Notes: generated by a model not told the origin, from the letters alone. A stretch of DNA of 64,000 nt from Prevotella melaninogenica (GCF_018127965.1 NZ_CP072349.1:391501-455500), one strand, 5' to 3'; positions 1 to 9,680 are shown, numbered from the stretch's first letter. Translations and numbers: made by a program.

Positions 1-168
1 ACTGCCTGGTAGAGGGAATACTTGGGTCTTGTTCTGCAGTCGTCGGAACGGTGCAGAGTAAATCAATCGGTCGCTGTCACGCTTGAATTCAGAGCGATCA
101 TCGTGTCGAAGGGCGTGACGCTCTTCCTGTCCGAGACGCTTGTTGGATATGAGTTGTTGCCAGTTCAT
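1..168 (-). CDS. dgt: dGTP triphosphohydrolase, N-terminal part (cut by window edge)
   Basis: Reading the minus strand from the ATG at 168 gives 56 residues with no stop to the window edge. The protein begins MNWQQLISNKRLG, then has RSEFKRDSDRLIYSAPFRRL and NKTQVFPLPGS. That is the conserved N-terminal signature of Dgt-type HD-domain enzymes, which cleave dGTP (or other dNTPs) to the nucleoside and triphosphate; the HD motif itself would lie outside the window. It is divergent from dut, another dNTP-pool enzyme, across about 240 bp. The plus-strand frame over the same bases matches nothing I know. Assignment is by motif recognition and is fairly sure. Confidence 0.85.
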   Translation of the reverse strand, partial: MNWQQLISNKRLGQEERHALRHDDRSEFKRDSDRLIYSAPFRRLQNKTQVFPLPGS

Positions 169-179
169 TGCGGGATTTT

Positions 180-305
180 TGGGTGTTGGATGTTGAATGT
201 TGGGTGTTGATGATTTCTATTTATTACTTGCTGGGTGCTGAATATTGGATGATGGGTGTTGAATATTGGGTGTTGATGATTTCTGTTTATTGCTTGTTGG
301 GGGCT
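180..305. repeat. Degenerate TGGGTGTTG tandem repeat between dgt and dut
   Basis: G/T-rich low-complexity DNA built of TGGGTGTTGA, TGGATGATG and TTGAATATTGG words. A segment beginning TGGGTGTTGATGATTTCT at 201 returns at 267, a period of 66 bp with a few substitutions. The same word family occurs near 57380-57420 and, in reverse complement, inside murF at 14303-14329. Confidence 0.7.
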
Positions 306-389
306 TGAAAGCTACACACAAAAGTAATTAAAATTGGCTAAAAACAAGTTTTTTACTTCATAAAATGTATGAATGTGGCTTTAAATGCT

Positions 390-397
390 TAATTTTG
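390..397 (+). promoter_or_regulatory. -7 box for dut (TAATTTTG)
   Basis: Matches the Bacteroidota -7 consensus TAnnTTTG. Transcription would start near 403-405, so an ATG at 385 would lie upstream of the message. This favours the ATG at 409 or 415 as the dut start. Confidence 0.55.
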
Positions 398-408
398 TAC
401 CTTATTAT

Positions 409-852
409 ATGGCAATGATACAGATAAAAGTAATTAATAAAGGGCATCAGCAGCTTCCTGCTTATGCTACTTCACAGAGTGCGGGGATGGACCTTCGCGC
501 TAATATCGATGCACCTATCGTACTGCAACCCATGGAGAGAAGACTCATTCCTACAGGTCTTCATATCGCACTTCCAGTAGGTTTTGAAGCACAGGTGCGC
601 CCTCGTAGCGGTCTTGCTTTGAAGCATGGACTTACTGTTCTCAACTCTCCTGGTACGATTGATGCCGACTATCGTGGTGAAATCATGGTACTACTCATTA
701 ACTTCTCAGATGAACCTTTTACCATCAATGATGGTGAACGCATTGCGCAGATGGTCATTGCACGTCACGAACAAGCAGAGTTCGTTGAGGTAGAAGAACT
801 CGATGAGACCGAACGTGGTGAAGGCGGATATGGCCATACGGGCGTGAAGTAA
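409..852 (+). CDS. dut: dUTP diphosphatase
   Basis: Trimeric dUTPase that hydrolyses dUTP to dUMP and diphosphate, keeping uracil out of DNA and supplying dUMP for thymidylate synthesis. The five family motifs are visible in order: SAGMDLRAN near the start, [25 protein letters not shown] in the middle (RSG motif and catalytic-Asp segment), the GERIAQMV stretch, and the C-terminal [10 protein letters not shown] arm that closes over the active site. About 147 residues, normal for the family. I chose the ATG at 409 because the -7 box sits at 390-397; 415 is equally possible. A TPR gene follows closely on the same strand. Confidence 0.95.
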   Translation: MAMIQIKVINKGHQQLPAYATSQSAGMDLRANIDAPIVLQPMERRLIPTGLHIALPVGFEAQVRPRSGLALKHGLTVLNSPGTIDADYRGEIMVLLINFSDEPFTINDGERIAQMVIARHEQAEFVEVEELDETERGEGGYGHTGVK

Positions 853-906
853 AGACAAAGAAAGAAACGATAAATGTTCAATAACGTTATATTGAAAGTC
901 ACAAAG

Positions 907-2610
907 ATGCGTCGCACCCTCCTTGCTCTTGCTTTGTTGGGTGGCTCTTTGGCGATACATGCTGACCGAGAGGATAGCCTTCAAAGCTATAACTACTTCT
1001 TCCTTGAGGCGATACGGCAGCAGGAAATGGGCAACCTTACGGCTGCTTTCGACCTTCTGTGCCATGCACGCGACCTCAATCCACAAGCTCCAGAGGTTTA
1101 TTATCAGTTAGCTGCTTTTTATGTGGATATGAAGAAGGATGCGGTGGCACGTGAATACTTCGAGAAGGCAGCAAGTCTTGATCCCGAAAACTCAGCTTAT
1201 CAAGAGAAATTAGGCAAACTCTATGTGTCACAGAAAGACTATCCTAATGCGATAAAAGCCTTCGAACGCCTTTATGAATCCAATAAAACGCGTTCTGATG
1301 TACTGCAAATTCTCTATCAACTCTACGGTTCCCAGAATGATTACAAGATGATGATTAAATGCTTGGAACGTCTGGAAACACTGGAAGGAACCAATGAGCA
1401 GATCTCACTTAGTAAGATGCAAATCTACGAACAGATGGGAGAAAAGCGCAAGGAGTATGATGAGTTGAAGTCGCTCGTTGATAGTCATCCGCTCGATCTC
1501 AACTATCGTGTGATGTTCGGAAACTGGCTTTTACAGAATGGAAAGAAGAAGGAAGCCCTTCAAAAGTACCGTGATGTACTGAAAGAAGACCCTGATAACT
1601 CGCTTGCTAAGCTTTCCATGATGGATTATTATAATAACATCGGAGACAAGGCTACTGTAAAAACAATCCTACAGGAACTATTGCAATCGCCAAAAACAGA
1701 AAAGGAAGCGAAGTTAGAGTTGCTACGTCAGGTCATTACAAGCAGTCAGAAGGAGAATACTCCAGATAGTACTGAGGTGATGAGGCTCTTCTCTGTAGCC
1801 TTAGCTGTTCCTCAAGAAGATGCTGATATCTATATGCTTAAAGCCGCATATATGACACTTCGCAAGCAACCAAAGGCTGCAATCAATCTCGTTTATGAGC
1901 AAGCTCTTGAGGTAGAACCCGATAATTCGCGTGCAAGAATAGCATTGATACAGAATATTTGGGACACACAAGACTACGATAAGGTCATCGCTATTTGTCG
2001 ACCAGCCATAGAATACAATCCAGATGAGATGGCTTTCTATTACTTCCAAGGTATGGCACAGTTCCACAAGCACGACAGTGACGCGGCACTGGAGACCTTC
2101 CGAAAGGGAGTTGGGCAGATAAAGCCAGACAGTGACCCAGGTATTGTGTCGGATTTTTACGGTATCATGGGTGATATCCTGCATGAAAAAGGACTCAATA
2201 AAGAAGCTTTTCAAGCTTATGACAGCTGTTTGCAGTGGAAAGCAGATAATGTGGCTGCATTGAACAACTATGCCTATTACCTCAGTGAGGCGAACGAAAA
2301 CCTCACCAAGGCTGAGCAGATGAGTTATAAGACCATTAAGGCAGAGCCTAATAACAGTACTTATCTTGACACCTACGCATGGATTCTTTTCCAGCAAAAG
2401 CGCTACGAAGAGGCTAAGATATACATCGAACAAGCAATTCGTAATGACTCTACACTGAGCAATGTAGTCAAGGAACACGCTGGTGATATCTATGCACAGA
2501 CAGGCGATATAGAGAAAGCTCTTGAGTTCTGGAGGAAAGCGCTCGAAGGAAATAAGGAGAATGCGACATTGAGAAAGAAGATAGAACTAAAGAAATACAT
2601 AGCAGAATGA
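907..2610 (+). CDS. Secreted tetratricopeptide-repeat protein
   Basis: About 567 residues. From the ATG at 907 the protein starts with a signal peptide (MRRTLLALALLGGSLAIHA), whereas the ATG at 874 would add eleven residues before it. The rest is an array of TPR units, for example around PEVYYQLAAFYVDMKKDAVA, YPNAIKAFERLYESN and AALNNYAYYLSEA, so a periplasmic or outer-membrane scaffold is likely. It overlaps the next gene (DUF4292 lipoprotein) by four bases and is followed by the EnvC-like gene, suggesting one transcription unit for envelope proteins. Function beyond protein binding is inferred. Confidence 0.85.
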   Translation: MRRTLLALALLGGSLAIHADREDSLQSYNYFFLEAIRQQEMGNLTAAFDLLCHARDLNPQAPEVYYQLAAFYVDMKKDAVAREYFEKAASLDPENSAYQEKLGKLYVSQKDYPNAIKAFERLYESNKTRSDVLQILYQLYGSQNDYKMMIKCLERLETLEGTNEQISLSKMQIYEQMGEKRKEYDELKSLVDSHPLDLNYRVMFGNWLLQNGKKKEALQKYRDVLKEDPDNSLAKLSMMDYYNNIGDKATVKTILQELLQSPKTEKEAKLELLRQVITSSQKENTPDSTEVMRLFSVALAVPQEDADIYMLKAAYMTLRKQPKAAINLVYEQALEVEPDNSRARIALIQNIWDTQDYDKVIAICRPAIEYNPDEMAFYYFQGMAQFHKHDSDAALETFRKGVGQIKPDSDPGIVSDFYGIMGDILHEKGLNKEAFQAYDSCLQWKADNVAALNNYAYYLSEANENLTKAEQMSYKTIKAEPNNSTYLDTYAWILFQQKRYEEAKIYIEQAIRNDSTLSNVVKEHAGDIYAQTGDIEKALEFWRKALEGNKENATLRKKIELKKYIAE

Positions 2611-3518
2611 AGAAAACAAAGATATTACTTGTAAGCATGACTGCCCTGCTATTGGCATCATGTGGTACAAAGAAAGCTGTGATTCAACAGAAACCAGTAC
2701 AGGATAACAAGGTTGCACAGCAGACAGCACCTGCTACAAAGGATAGTAAGATGCAGAGTGTTGTTGTCATGCAGCGTGTTGCAGACAATGCACTCTACCA
2801 AAAGAACCTTGTTTCAAATCTTACTTTTACGCTCAATGATGGACATAAGGACATTACCGTACCTGGTATTCTGCGTATGCGTAAAGATGAGGTTATCCGT
2901 CTACAGTTGCTGATTCCAATTCTTCGTAGTGAGGTGGGACGCATCGAGTTTGCAAAGGATTATGTCCTCTTCATCGATCGTATCCATAAGCAGTATGTAA
3001 AGGCAAGCTATGATGAGGTAGGATTCTTGCGTGATAATGGTATCAACTTCTATTCACTCCAGTCGCTTTTCTGGAATCAAGTGTTCATCCCTCGTCAGCA
3101 AAAGGTGAGCGAGGCAGACCTCTCACAGTTTGCTGTTGATGAAAGCAAAGCACAGTCAGAAGGCTCAACCCTGATAAGTCTTAAAGACGGAAAGATGGAT
3201 TATAAGTGGTCAGTTAATCCTAAGAGCAATCAGATTGTCCTAACAACTGTTACTTATAATAGCAATACGCATGGTGCTTCAAAGCTCTCTTGGAGTTATG
3301 ATGACTTTAAAGCGTTTGGCTCAAAGCTCTTCCCAGCAAGTCAGCTATTGACAATCAATACACCAAAGTTTGGACAGAAGCCAGCAAAGACACTTAAGGC
3401 AAGCTTCGATCTTGAGAGCTTCAGCGATGCCAGCGATTGGGAAGTTTTTACCACACCATCTGATAAGTATACAAAAGTAAGCGTAGAGGATATCCTCGGC
3501 AAACTAATGAACTTTTAA
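2607..3518 (+). CDS. DUF4292 lipoprotein
   Basis: About 303 residues with a lipoprotein signal peptide: a Lys-rich start, hydrophobic core, then lipobox LLASC with Cys19 as the lipidated residue. The body resembles DUF4292 proteins of Bacteroidota, whose fold is related to LolA/LolB-like lipoprotein carriers: VPGILRMRKDEVIRLQLLIP and EVGRIEFAKDYVLFIDRIHK are characteristic. It overlaps the TPR gene by four bases (ATGA) and directly abuts the EnvC-like gene, so translation is probably coupled. A role in outer-membrane lipoprotein or lipid handling is inference from fold resemblance. Confidence 0.85.
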   Translation: MKKTKILLVSMTALLLASCGTKKAVIQQKPVQDNKVAQQTAPATKDSKMQSVVVMQRVADNALYQKNLVSNLTFTLNDGHKDITVPGILRMRKDEVIRLQLLIPILRSEVGRIEFAKDYVLFIDRIHKQYVKASYDEVGFLRDNGINFYSLQSLFWNQVFIPRQQKVSEADLSQFAVDESKAQSEGSTLISLKDGKMDYKWSVNPKSNQIVLTTVTYNSNTHGASKLSWSYDDFKAFGSKLFPASQLLTINTPKFGQKPAKTLKASFDLESFSDASDWEVFTTPSDKYTKVSVEDILGKLMNF

Positions 3519-5564
3519 ATGAAACGTCTTTCTTTATTATTCATATTGTCAATCATGTGTATGCTGAGTGTTTCTGCGCAGCATTCACGTAAGCATAGAA
3601 AACAGCAAAAAACATCTGTGGCTCAAGCTGTTGAACCCCAAACTACCGCAAAAGATAAGGGTAAGAAAGCTGTAAATGCGATTAATAACAACCACGCTGT
3701 AGCACCTGCTACTCCTGTAAAAGGGCAGAAGCCAATAGTTGATAAACTGCAAACGGAACCCCAACCGAAGGGCAAACAGCAGCAGGGTAAGTTACAACAC
3801 CAGCAACAACTCAAGGGACAACAACCTCAAGTGAAGGGTCAACAGCCTCAACTTAAGGGTCAAGCTGCTCAAGTGAAGGGTCAGCAAGTTGTCCGTGGTA
3901 AGGGTGCTGTACGCAACGCTCATGTTGGTAAGAAGGGAGCAAAGGGTCCTGCATACGTGACGACAGAGGAAATCAAAGGTTTACAACAGCAAAACTTGAA
4001 GTTGCAAAAAGAGATTTCAGAGCACGAAGAGGAAATGAAAGTAAAGCAGAAGGACGTTGACGACCGTCTGCAGAAGATTGTACGCCTTGATACTGAAATC
4101 GGTCAGCACCAAAGAACGATTGATACAATCGCCACAGATATCAAAGGATTGGATTCGAATATCGGTATTCTGAAAGGTCAGTTAGCTTCTCTTGAGTCAC
4201 AGTTGGGCGAGCGTCGTGCTCGTTTCATCCGTTCTATGCGTTACATGGCACGTCATCGTAGTATTCAAGACAAGTTGATGTTCGTCTTCTCGGCAAAGAA
4301 CTTGACGCAGATGTATCGTCGTCTTCGTTTCGTACGTGAGTATGCTGCCTATCAGCGTGCGCAGGGTGAACAGCTCAAGGCAAAGCAGATGCAGGTAGAT
4401 GAGAAGCATACACAGCTGAAACAGGTGCGTGTCAATAAGAGTAATCTTCTCTATAAAGACCGTCAGGTACATGCTCAGATGGAGCGTAAGCGTGTTGAAC
4501 AGCAGACGGTTGTAAACTCTCTGCAAAACGACCAGAAGGTGTTGCAGGGTGTTATCGCACAGCGTCGTCAACAGCAGCAGGCTCTGAATGCACAGATTGA
4601 CCGACTTATTCAGATTGAAATACAGAAGGCACGTGAACGTGCTATTGCAGAAGCAAAGGCGCAGGCTGCCGCTCGTGCCGCTGCCGCTAAGAAGCGTGCA
4701 GAAGAATTGGCACGTAAGAAAGCCGCTGCAGAGGCTGCCGCCCGAGAGAATGCGCGCCGTATTGCGGAGGCGAAAGAGCGTGAAGCAAAGGCAAAGGCTG
4801 CCGCTCGTGCTGCTGCTGAGGCTGCCGAGAAGGCTCGTCAGGAAGCCGCTGCTCGTGCTGCTGCAGCCAGAGCTGCTGCAGAAAAGGCACGTCAAGAGGC
4901 TTTGCAGAAGGAACGTGCTGCTGCTCGTGAGCGTGCTATTCGTAAGGTAGAAGAGCAGGAAGCTGCTGCTAAGGCTGCACAAGAAAAGGCAGAGGCTCGT
5001 GCTGCTGCTGATAAGGCTCGTGCCGACCAGATGGCACGTGAGGCTGAAGCAAATCGTGTGGCTGCCGAACGCAAGGCTGATGCCGATCGTGAACGTGCTG
5101 CTCGTGAGGCTGAAGCTGCAAGAGCTTCTGCTGCTGAAAACAATGATATGCTCAGTTCTGCCGATCGTGCGATAACAGGTAACTTTGCCAATAACCGTGG
5201 TAGATTGCCAATGCCATTGTCGGGTCAGATCGTTAGCCACTTTGGTCAGTACAATGTGGCTGGTATGTCAAATATTCGCTTGAACAATGATGGTATCAAT
5301 ATCAAGGGTGCTCCTGGCAGTGCTGTTCGTAGTGTCTTTATGGGCGAGGTGAGCGGTGTCTTCATGGCAGGCGGTATGAGTGTCGTGATGATTCGTCATG
5401 GTATTTATATCTCTGTTTATGCTAATTTGGGTTCTGTCGGTGTCAGCAAGGGACAGAAGGTTGGTACGGGACAGACCATCGGAACCGTTGGTAAGACGGG
5501 TATTCTTCAGTTCCAGTTGCGTAAGGAGACAGCTAAGTTGAATCCAGAGCAGTGGTTGCGTTAA
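3519..5564 (+). CDS. EnvC-like coiled-coil protein with degenerate LytM (M23) domain
   Basis: About 681 residues. A signal peptide ends near VSAQ. Next come a Gln/Lys-rich low-complexity stretch with repeated GQQPQVK-type units (roughly residues 85-130), a long coiled coil, and a very Ala/Arg/Glu-rich helix (roughly 370-545). The C-terminal 110 residues are a LytM domain. HFG is kept, but the usual metal ligand His before GIDI is Asn (NNDGINIKG) and the HxH end is LQFQLR. The zinc ligands are thus lost, as in EnvC proteins that activate N-acetylmuramyl amidases rather than cut peptidoglycan. Likely role: activation of septal amidases. Starts one base after the DUF4292 stop. Confidence 0.88.
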   Translation: MKRLSLLFILSIMCMLSVSAQHSRKHRKQQKTSVAQAVEPQTTAKDKGKKAVNAINNNHAVAPATPVKGQKPIVDKLQTEPQPKGKQQQGKLQHQQQLKGQQPQVKGQQPQLKGQAAQVKGQQVVRGKGAVRNAHVGKKGAKGPAYVTTEEIKGLQQQNLKLQKEISEHEEEMKVKQKDVDDRLQKIVRLDTEIGQHQRTIDTIATDIKGLDSNIGILKGQLASLESQLGERRARFIRSMRYMARHRSIQDKLMFVFSAKNLTQMYRRLRFVREYAAYQRAQGEQLKAKQMQVDEKHTQLKQVRVNKSNLLYKDRQVHAQMERKRVEQQTVVNSLQNDQKVLQGVIAQRRQQQQALNAQIDRLIQIEIQKARERAIAEAKAQAAARAAAAKKRAEELARKKAAAEAAARENARRIAEAKEREAKAKAAARAAAEAAEKARQEAAARAAAARAAAEKARQEALQKERAAARERAIRKVEEQEAAAKAAQEKAEARAAADKARADQMAREAEANRVAAERKADADRERAAREAEAARASAAENNDMLSSADRAITGNFANNRGRLPMPLSGQIVSHFGQYNVAGMSNIRLNNDGINIKGAPGSAVRSVFMGEVSGVFMAGGMSVVMIRHGIYISVYANLGSVGVSKGQKVGTGQTIGTVGKTGILQFQLRKETAKLNPEQWLR

Positions 5565-5673
5565 TAAGCATCCTATCTTATATATTAATAATGTGGGCTT
5601 ATTGAGTTGAAAGTGACGATAATTCGCTTCGTGTTTTAGCGTCTTTCCAAGTTTAATAAGTACGTTATAACTA

Positions 5674-5724
5674 AATTATCTTCATGAGAAGGAATATTTC
5701 TTCTCATGAAGATAATTCTTTTTT
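5674..5724 (+). terminator. Intrinsic terminator after the envelope operon
   Basis: A perfect 18-bp stem: AATTATCTTCATGAGAAG at 5674-5691 pairs with 5700-5717 across an 8-nt loop, followed by T6. It lies about 110 bp after the EnvC-like gene. Confidence 0.85.
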
Positions 5725-5863
5725 ATCATGAAGAAAAACCTTCTTCGGCAGCTGTCAGGTAATTTTTTTCCTCCTAATAGTTAGCTTTCAATATCTTACA
5801 GTCTTCTTTGTTATATCCACAATGCCCCTTTCTTCTCATCTTTAGCTGATGTGTTGATGCTTC

Positions 5864-5935
5864 GCACATGTCGTGCTAAGGCTTCGCACATATCGTGCGG
5901 ATGGTAAACACCAATGGTGCTAAGCGCTAAACACA
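5864..5935. repeat. GCACCATTGGTGC-family palindromic repeat (degenerate copy)
   Basis: Contains CTTCGCACATGTCGTGC, CTTCGCACATATCGTGC and CACCAATGGTGC in a row, spaced by AAGG/ATGGTAAA words. It belongs to the intergenic repeat family also seen at 13331, 52889 and 57336. The rest of the gene-free stretch 5725-6166 shows no clear signals. Confidence 0.65.
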
Positions 5936-6166
5936 TTGAAATATGTTATGTAAATGGACTCAATTTGTTGATGAAAATTGCATAGAAGATATTATTGTGG
6001 ATTCTTATCGTCGACTTTTAGCTTTCTAATAGGTACTCATGTAGAATTTGTTTTGTTCTATAAAAGAAAATAATTGTTCTGTTCTTCTCTGTTTGGTAGA
6101 GGAAAACCAAAAGGGTAAAATTGCAATTTAATATCTAATTTATTTTTTGCTTTGCAGATAAATGTT

Positions 6167-6174
6167 TATATTTG
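6167..6174 (+). promoter_or_regulatory. -7 box for the acyl-CoA ligase (TATATTTG)
   Basis: TAnnTTTG match; transcription would begin near 6180, giving an 80-nt leader that contains the nested hairpin at 6189-6240. Confidence 0.5.
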
Positions 6175-6188
6175 CAGAAAATAAAGTA

Positions 6189-6240
6189 CAATCAGCTATT
6201 TGAATAAAAGCCTTTCAGGCTTTTTTATATGTGCTGATTG
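6189..6240 (+). promoter_or_regulatory. Nested hairpin in the acyl-CoA ligase leader
   Basis: Outer arms CAATCAGC (6189-6196) and GCTGATTG (6233-6240) enclose an inner stem AAAAGCC/GGCTTTT followed by T-rich sequence. The inner part looks like an intrinsic terminator inside the 5' leader, so attenuation is possible. Confidence 0.45.
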
Positions 6241-6262
6241 GTCGAAGATAAATTAGGAAACA

Positions 6263-8070
6263 ATGCAGACAATCGGACATCTCTCTGTTTTTATTCACGA
6301 ACAAGCAAAAAAATACGGAGCAAAACCAGCAATCACTTTCCGTAACTTTGGCAGTCTGGACTGGAAGACAGTGTCATGGAACCAGTTCTCAATGCGTGTA
6401 AAGGAAGTGTCAAATGCGCTCTTGAACCTCGGAATGAAGCCACAAGAGACTATTGCTGTGTTTTCACAAAACTGTATCCATCATCTCTATACAGATTATG
6501 GTGCATACGGAGTACGCGTGATTAGTATTCCGTTCTATGCAACAAGTTCTGAACAGCAGATACAGTATATGATTCAAGATGCCAATGTAAAGTTTCTTTT
6601 CGTTGGCGAACAGGAGCAATATGACAAGGCGCGTCGTATTCAATCCCTTTGCCCTACGTTGGAACGTATAATTGTCTTTGACTCAAGTGTACGCCTTAGT
6701 CAGCATGATCCAAACTCTATCTATTTCGCAGACTTCTTAAAGTTAGGTGAAGGTTTCCCACGTGAAGCAGAGGTAAAAGAGCGTTGGGCGCAGGCTAACT
6801 ATGATGATATTTGTAATATTCTTTATACAAGTGGTACTACAGGTGAGAGCAAGGGAGTTATCTTGACTTATAAGATGTATCAGGCTGCTATGGATGCCAA
6901 TAGGAAGAGTGTGCCTGTAAATGAAAAGACCGTGTTATCAACTTCCTGCCGTTCAGCCATGTCTTCGAGCGTGGTTGGGCTTGTTTGTCTCTCGCTGCGG
7001 GTGCAGAATTGATTGTTAACACTTATCCAAAGGAGATTCAGCAGAGTATGCGTGAGACGCATCCAACAAGTATGGCTTCCGTACCTCGTTTCTGGGAGAA
7101 GGTTTATGTGGCTGTAAAGGAGCGCATGGATAAGTCAAGCATCGTTCAACGTAAGCTTTTCTATCATGCTTTGAATGTTGGAAGAAAGCGTAATATACAG
7201 TATCTTGCACGTGGAAAGCGTGTTCCTTTGACGTTGGAGATGGAGTATAAGTTTATTAATAAGACTGTTTTGAGTCTTGTTCGCAAACAGTTAGGCTTGG
7301 AAAATCCACATCTCTTCCCAACAGCTGGAGCCTATGTTTCTCCAGAGGTAGAGGAGTTTGTACATAGCATCGGTATTACCATGATTGTTGGTTATGGCTT
7401 GACTGAGAGCTTGGCAACCGTTACCTGTGACCATGTAGGACAGCCTTATACCGTTGGTTCTGTGGGTAGACCGCTTGAGGGTATTGATATAAAGATTAGT
7501 GATGAGGGTGAAGTAATGCTGAAAGGTCCAACGATTATGCCAGGTTACTTCCGTCGTGATACTGCTAATGCAGAGGCATTTGATAAGGATGGTTACTTCC
7601 ATACTGGTGATGCCGGTTATATGAAGGATGGTGAGTTATTCTTAAAAGAGCGTATCAAGGACCTCTTCAAGACTTCTAATGGTAAGTATATTGCACCACA
7701 GATGGTGGAGGCGATGCTGTTAGTAGATAAGTTTATTGAGCAGGTTTCAGTGATTGCTGACCAGCGTAAGTTTGTTTCTGCTCTGATTGTTCCAGAGTAT
7801 TCTGTATTGGAAGAGTGGGCAAGAGAGAATCACATAGAGTTCAAAGATCGTGAGGAGTTATGCCAAGATAAGCGTGTAAACGAGATGATGCGTGAGCGTA
7901 TCGAAACCTTACAGCAGCGTTTGGCATCATACGAGAAGATTAAACGTTTCACCCTTCTCGCTCACCATTTCTCTATGGAAAACGGAGAGCTAACGAATAC
8001 GTTGAAGCTAAAGCGTTCGGTTGTAAACCACCGCTATCATGATGTGATAGAAAAGATGTACGAGGAGTAG
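6263..8070 (+). pseudogene. Long-chain acyl-CoA synthetase (AMP-forming), split by a 1-base frameshift
   Basis: Two overlapping frames, 6263-7012 and the frame ending at 8070, together make a complete ANL-superfamily ligase of about 602 residues that activates fatty acids to acyl-CoA through an acyl-adenylate. The first part ends soon after the P-loop YTSGTTGESKGVILT. Near 6941 the expected continuation FLPFSHVFERGWACLSLAAG appears in the -1 frame, so one base is missing between the TCA codon at 6938 and the TTC at 6943. The second part carries VGYGLTES and GYFHTGDAGYMKDGELFLKERIKD, the adenylation and hinge motifs. Either the gene is inactive in this strain or the base was lost in sequencing or assembly. 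The gene is otherwise intact, which favours a recent or artefactual change. Confidence 0.85.
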
Positions 8071-8241
8071 GGAAGTAAATGAGTTGACGAGTAGACGTGT
8101 TGACGTGTAGACAGGTTAGTTGTTAAGAAGAATTAGGCTGTGTTTTACGATTTTTACAGGACTCGCCAGTCTTATTACTTCTGTCAGTTTTACTCGTTCT
8201 ATCAGCGTTCATAACCCCATTCCAACGATAAAAGAATAAAG

Positions 8242-9357
8242 ATGATAACAGCAGATCAGCTAAAAGATATCCAAGAACGCACTGAAGCGTTGCACCGTTA
8301 TCTTGATATTGACAAGAAACGAATAGAGTTTGAGGAGGAACAACTCCGTACACAAGCCCCAGATTTTTGGGATGACCCAGCTCGTGCACAGGAGCAGATG
8401 AAGAAAGTTAAGGATATCGAGAAATGGGTTAAGGACTATGATAAGGCACGTGCGTTGGCTGATGAAGTACAGTTGGCGTTCGATTTCTATAAAGATGAAC
8501 TTGTCACTGAGGAGGAAGTTGATGCCGCATACGCTAAGGTTCTTAAGGTAATCGAAGGATTAGAGCTTAAGAATATGCTACGTCAGGAGGAGGATCCGAT
8601 GGAGTGTGTGATGAAAATTAACTCTGGAGCGGGCGGTACTGAGAGTCAAGACTGGGCTTCTATGCTGATGCGTATGTATATGCGTTGGGGCGAAGCACAG
8701 GGATATAGAGTTACTATCTCTGATATACAGGAAGGCGATGAGGCTGGTATTAAGAGTGTGACAATGAAGTTTGAGGGTGGAGAATATGCTTATGGCTACT
8801 TGAAGAGTGAGAATGGTGTGCACCGTTTAGTACGTGTTAGTCCGTTCAATGCCCAAGGTAAGCGTATGACAAGCTTTGCCAGCGTCTTCGTTACGCCATT
8901 GGTTGATGATACGATAGAGGTATATGTTGACCCTGCTCGTGTTAGTTGGGATACCTTCCGTTCGAGTGGTGCGGGTGGACAGAACGTCAACAAGGTGGAA
9001 TCGGGTGTACGTTTGCGTTATCAATATGAAGACCCTGACACTGGAGAACAGGAGGAAATCCTCATTGAGAATACGGAAACTCGGGACCAACCAAAGAACC
9101 GTGCTAAGGCTATGCAGCTCTTGAAGTCACAGTTGTATGACCGTGCAATGAAGAAACGCATGGAAGAGCAGGCTAAGATTGAGGCTGGTAAGAAGAAGAT
9201 TGAGTGGGGAAGTCAGATTCGAAGTTACGTCTTTGATGACCGTCGTGTGAAGGATCACCGCACTAATTATCAGACTTCTGATGTGGATGGTGTGATGGAT
9301 GGTAAGATTGATGACTTCATTAAGGCTTATCTGATGGAGTTTCCAACGGAGGAATAG
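8242..9357 (+). CDS. prfB: Peptide chain release factor 2
   Basis: About 371 residues. RF2 recognises UGA/UAA and triggers peptide release. The SPF stop-codon motif (VSPFNAQGKRMTSFASV) and the GGQ catalytic motif (SSGAGGQNVNKVESGVRL) are both present. In many bacteria prfB carries an in-frame UGA near codon 26 that needs a +1 frameshift. Here the corresponding CGT TAT CTT GAT ATT reads straight through as R-Y-L-D-I, so that autoregulation is absent. The start at 8242 gives the usual RF2 N-terminus (MITADQLKDIQERTEALHRYL). Confidence 0.96.
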   Translation: MITADQLKDIQERTEALHRYLDIDKKRIEFEEEQLRTQAPDFWDDPARAQEQMKKVKDIEKWVKDYDKARALADEVQLAFDFYKDELVTEEEVDAAYAKVLKVIEGLELKNMLRQEEDPMECVMKINSGAGGTESQDWASMLMRMYMRWGEAQGYRVTISDIQEGDEAGIKSVTMKFEGGEYAYGYLKSENGVHRLVRVSPFNAQGKRMTSFASVFVTPLVDDTIEVYVDPARVSWDTFRSSGAGGQNVNKVESGVRLRYQYEDPDTGEQEEILIENTETRDQPKNRAKAMQLLKSQLYDRAMKKRMEEQAKIEAGKKKIEWGSQIRSYVFDDRRVKDHRTNYQTSDVDGVMDGKIDDFIKAYLMEFPTEE

Positions 9358-9542
9358 AAAGTCCCTTATGTCCTCTCTGAGGGGAGGAAAGAGCCTAATG
9401 GGGAATGATTTGGATAAAGGTTATCGAAAGAAAAACCTGCAATTATCCCACTGTAATCCAATATTTCTCCTCCTTTTGAGGAACTTGGGGATGTTTCTTC
9501 CCTTATTAATAATGATATATAACCTTTTAAAATAATATAACT

Positions 9543-9680
9543 ATGAGTGAAAGAAGTAAAGTAAATCGCAAGGAAAGAGAACTTAAACAAGAAAAGCAGG
9601 CTAATCGTGTCGTTGCTTGGTTGGCTGTGATTTTAGTCGCTTTGGGCGTTCTTACAATCATTATAGCATCAAATAGCTAA
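9543..9680 (+). CDS. Small single-pass membrane protein (45 aa)
   Basis: A 45-residue frame beginning MSERSKVNRKERELKQEK, followed by one hydrophobic helix (VVAWLAVILVALGVLTIII) and a short SNS tail. The charged N-terminus should stay in the cytoplasm. It sits between prfB and the CYTH gene on the same strand, with an A-rich upstream region. The start and composition are convincing for a real small protein, but I do not recognise a function. Confidence 0.65.
   Translation: MSERSKVNRKERELKQEKQANRVVAWLAVILVALGVLTIIIASNS

Noticed and set aside
22..210. Plus-strand frame of 62 codons before dut
   Set aside because: It is antisense to the dgt start and runs into the TGGGTGTTG repeat; no promoter or homology is seen.
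1801..2478. Long minus-strand frame inside the TPR gene
   Set aside because: Antisense shadow of a well-supported gene; composition is a mirror of the coding strand.
4197..5240. Long minus-strand frame inside the EnvC-like gene
   Set aside because: Ser/Thr/Leu-rich because it is antisense to Ala/Gln/Arg-rich coiled coil; no start signals.
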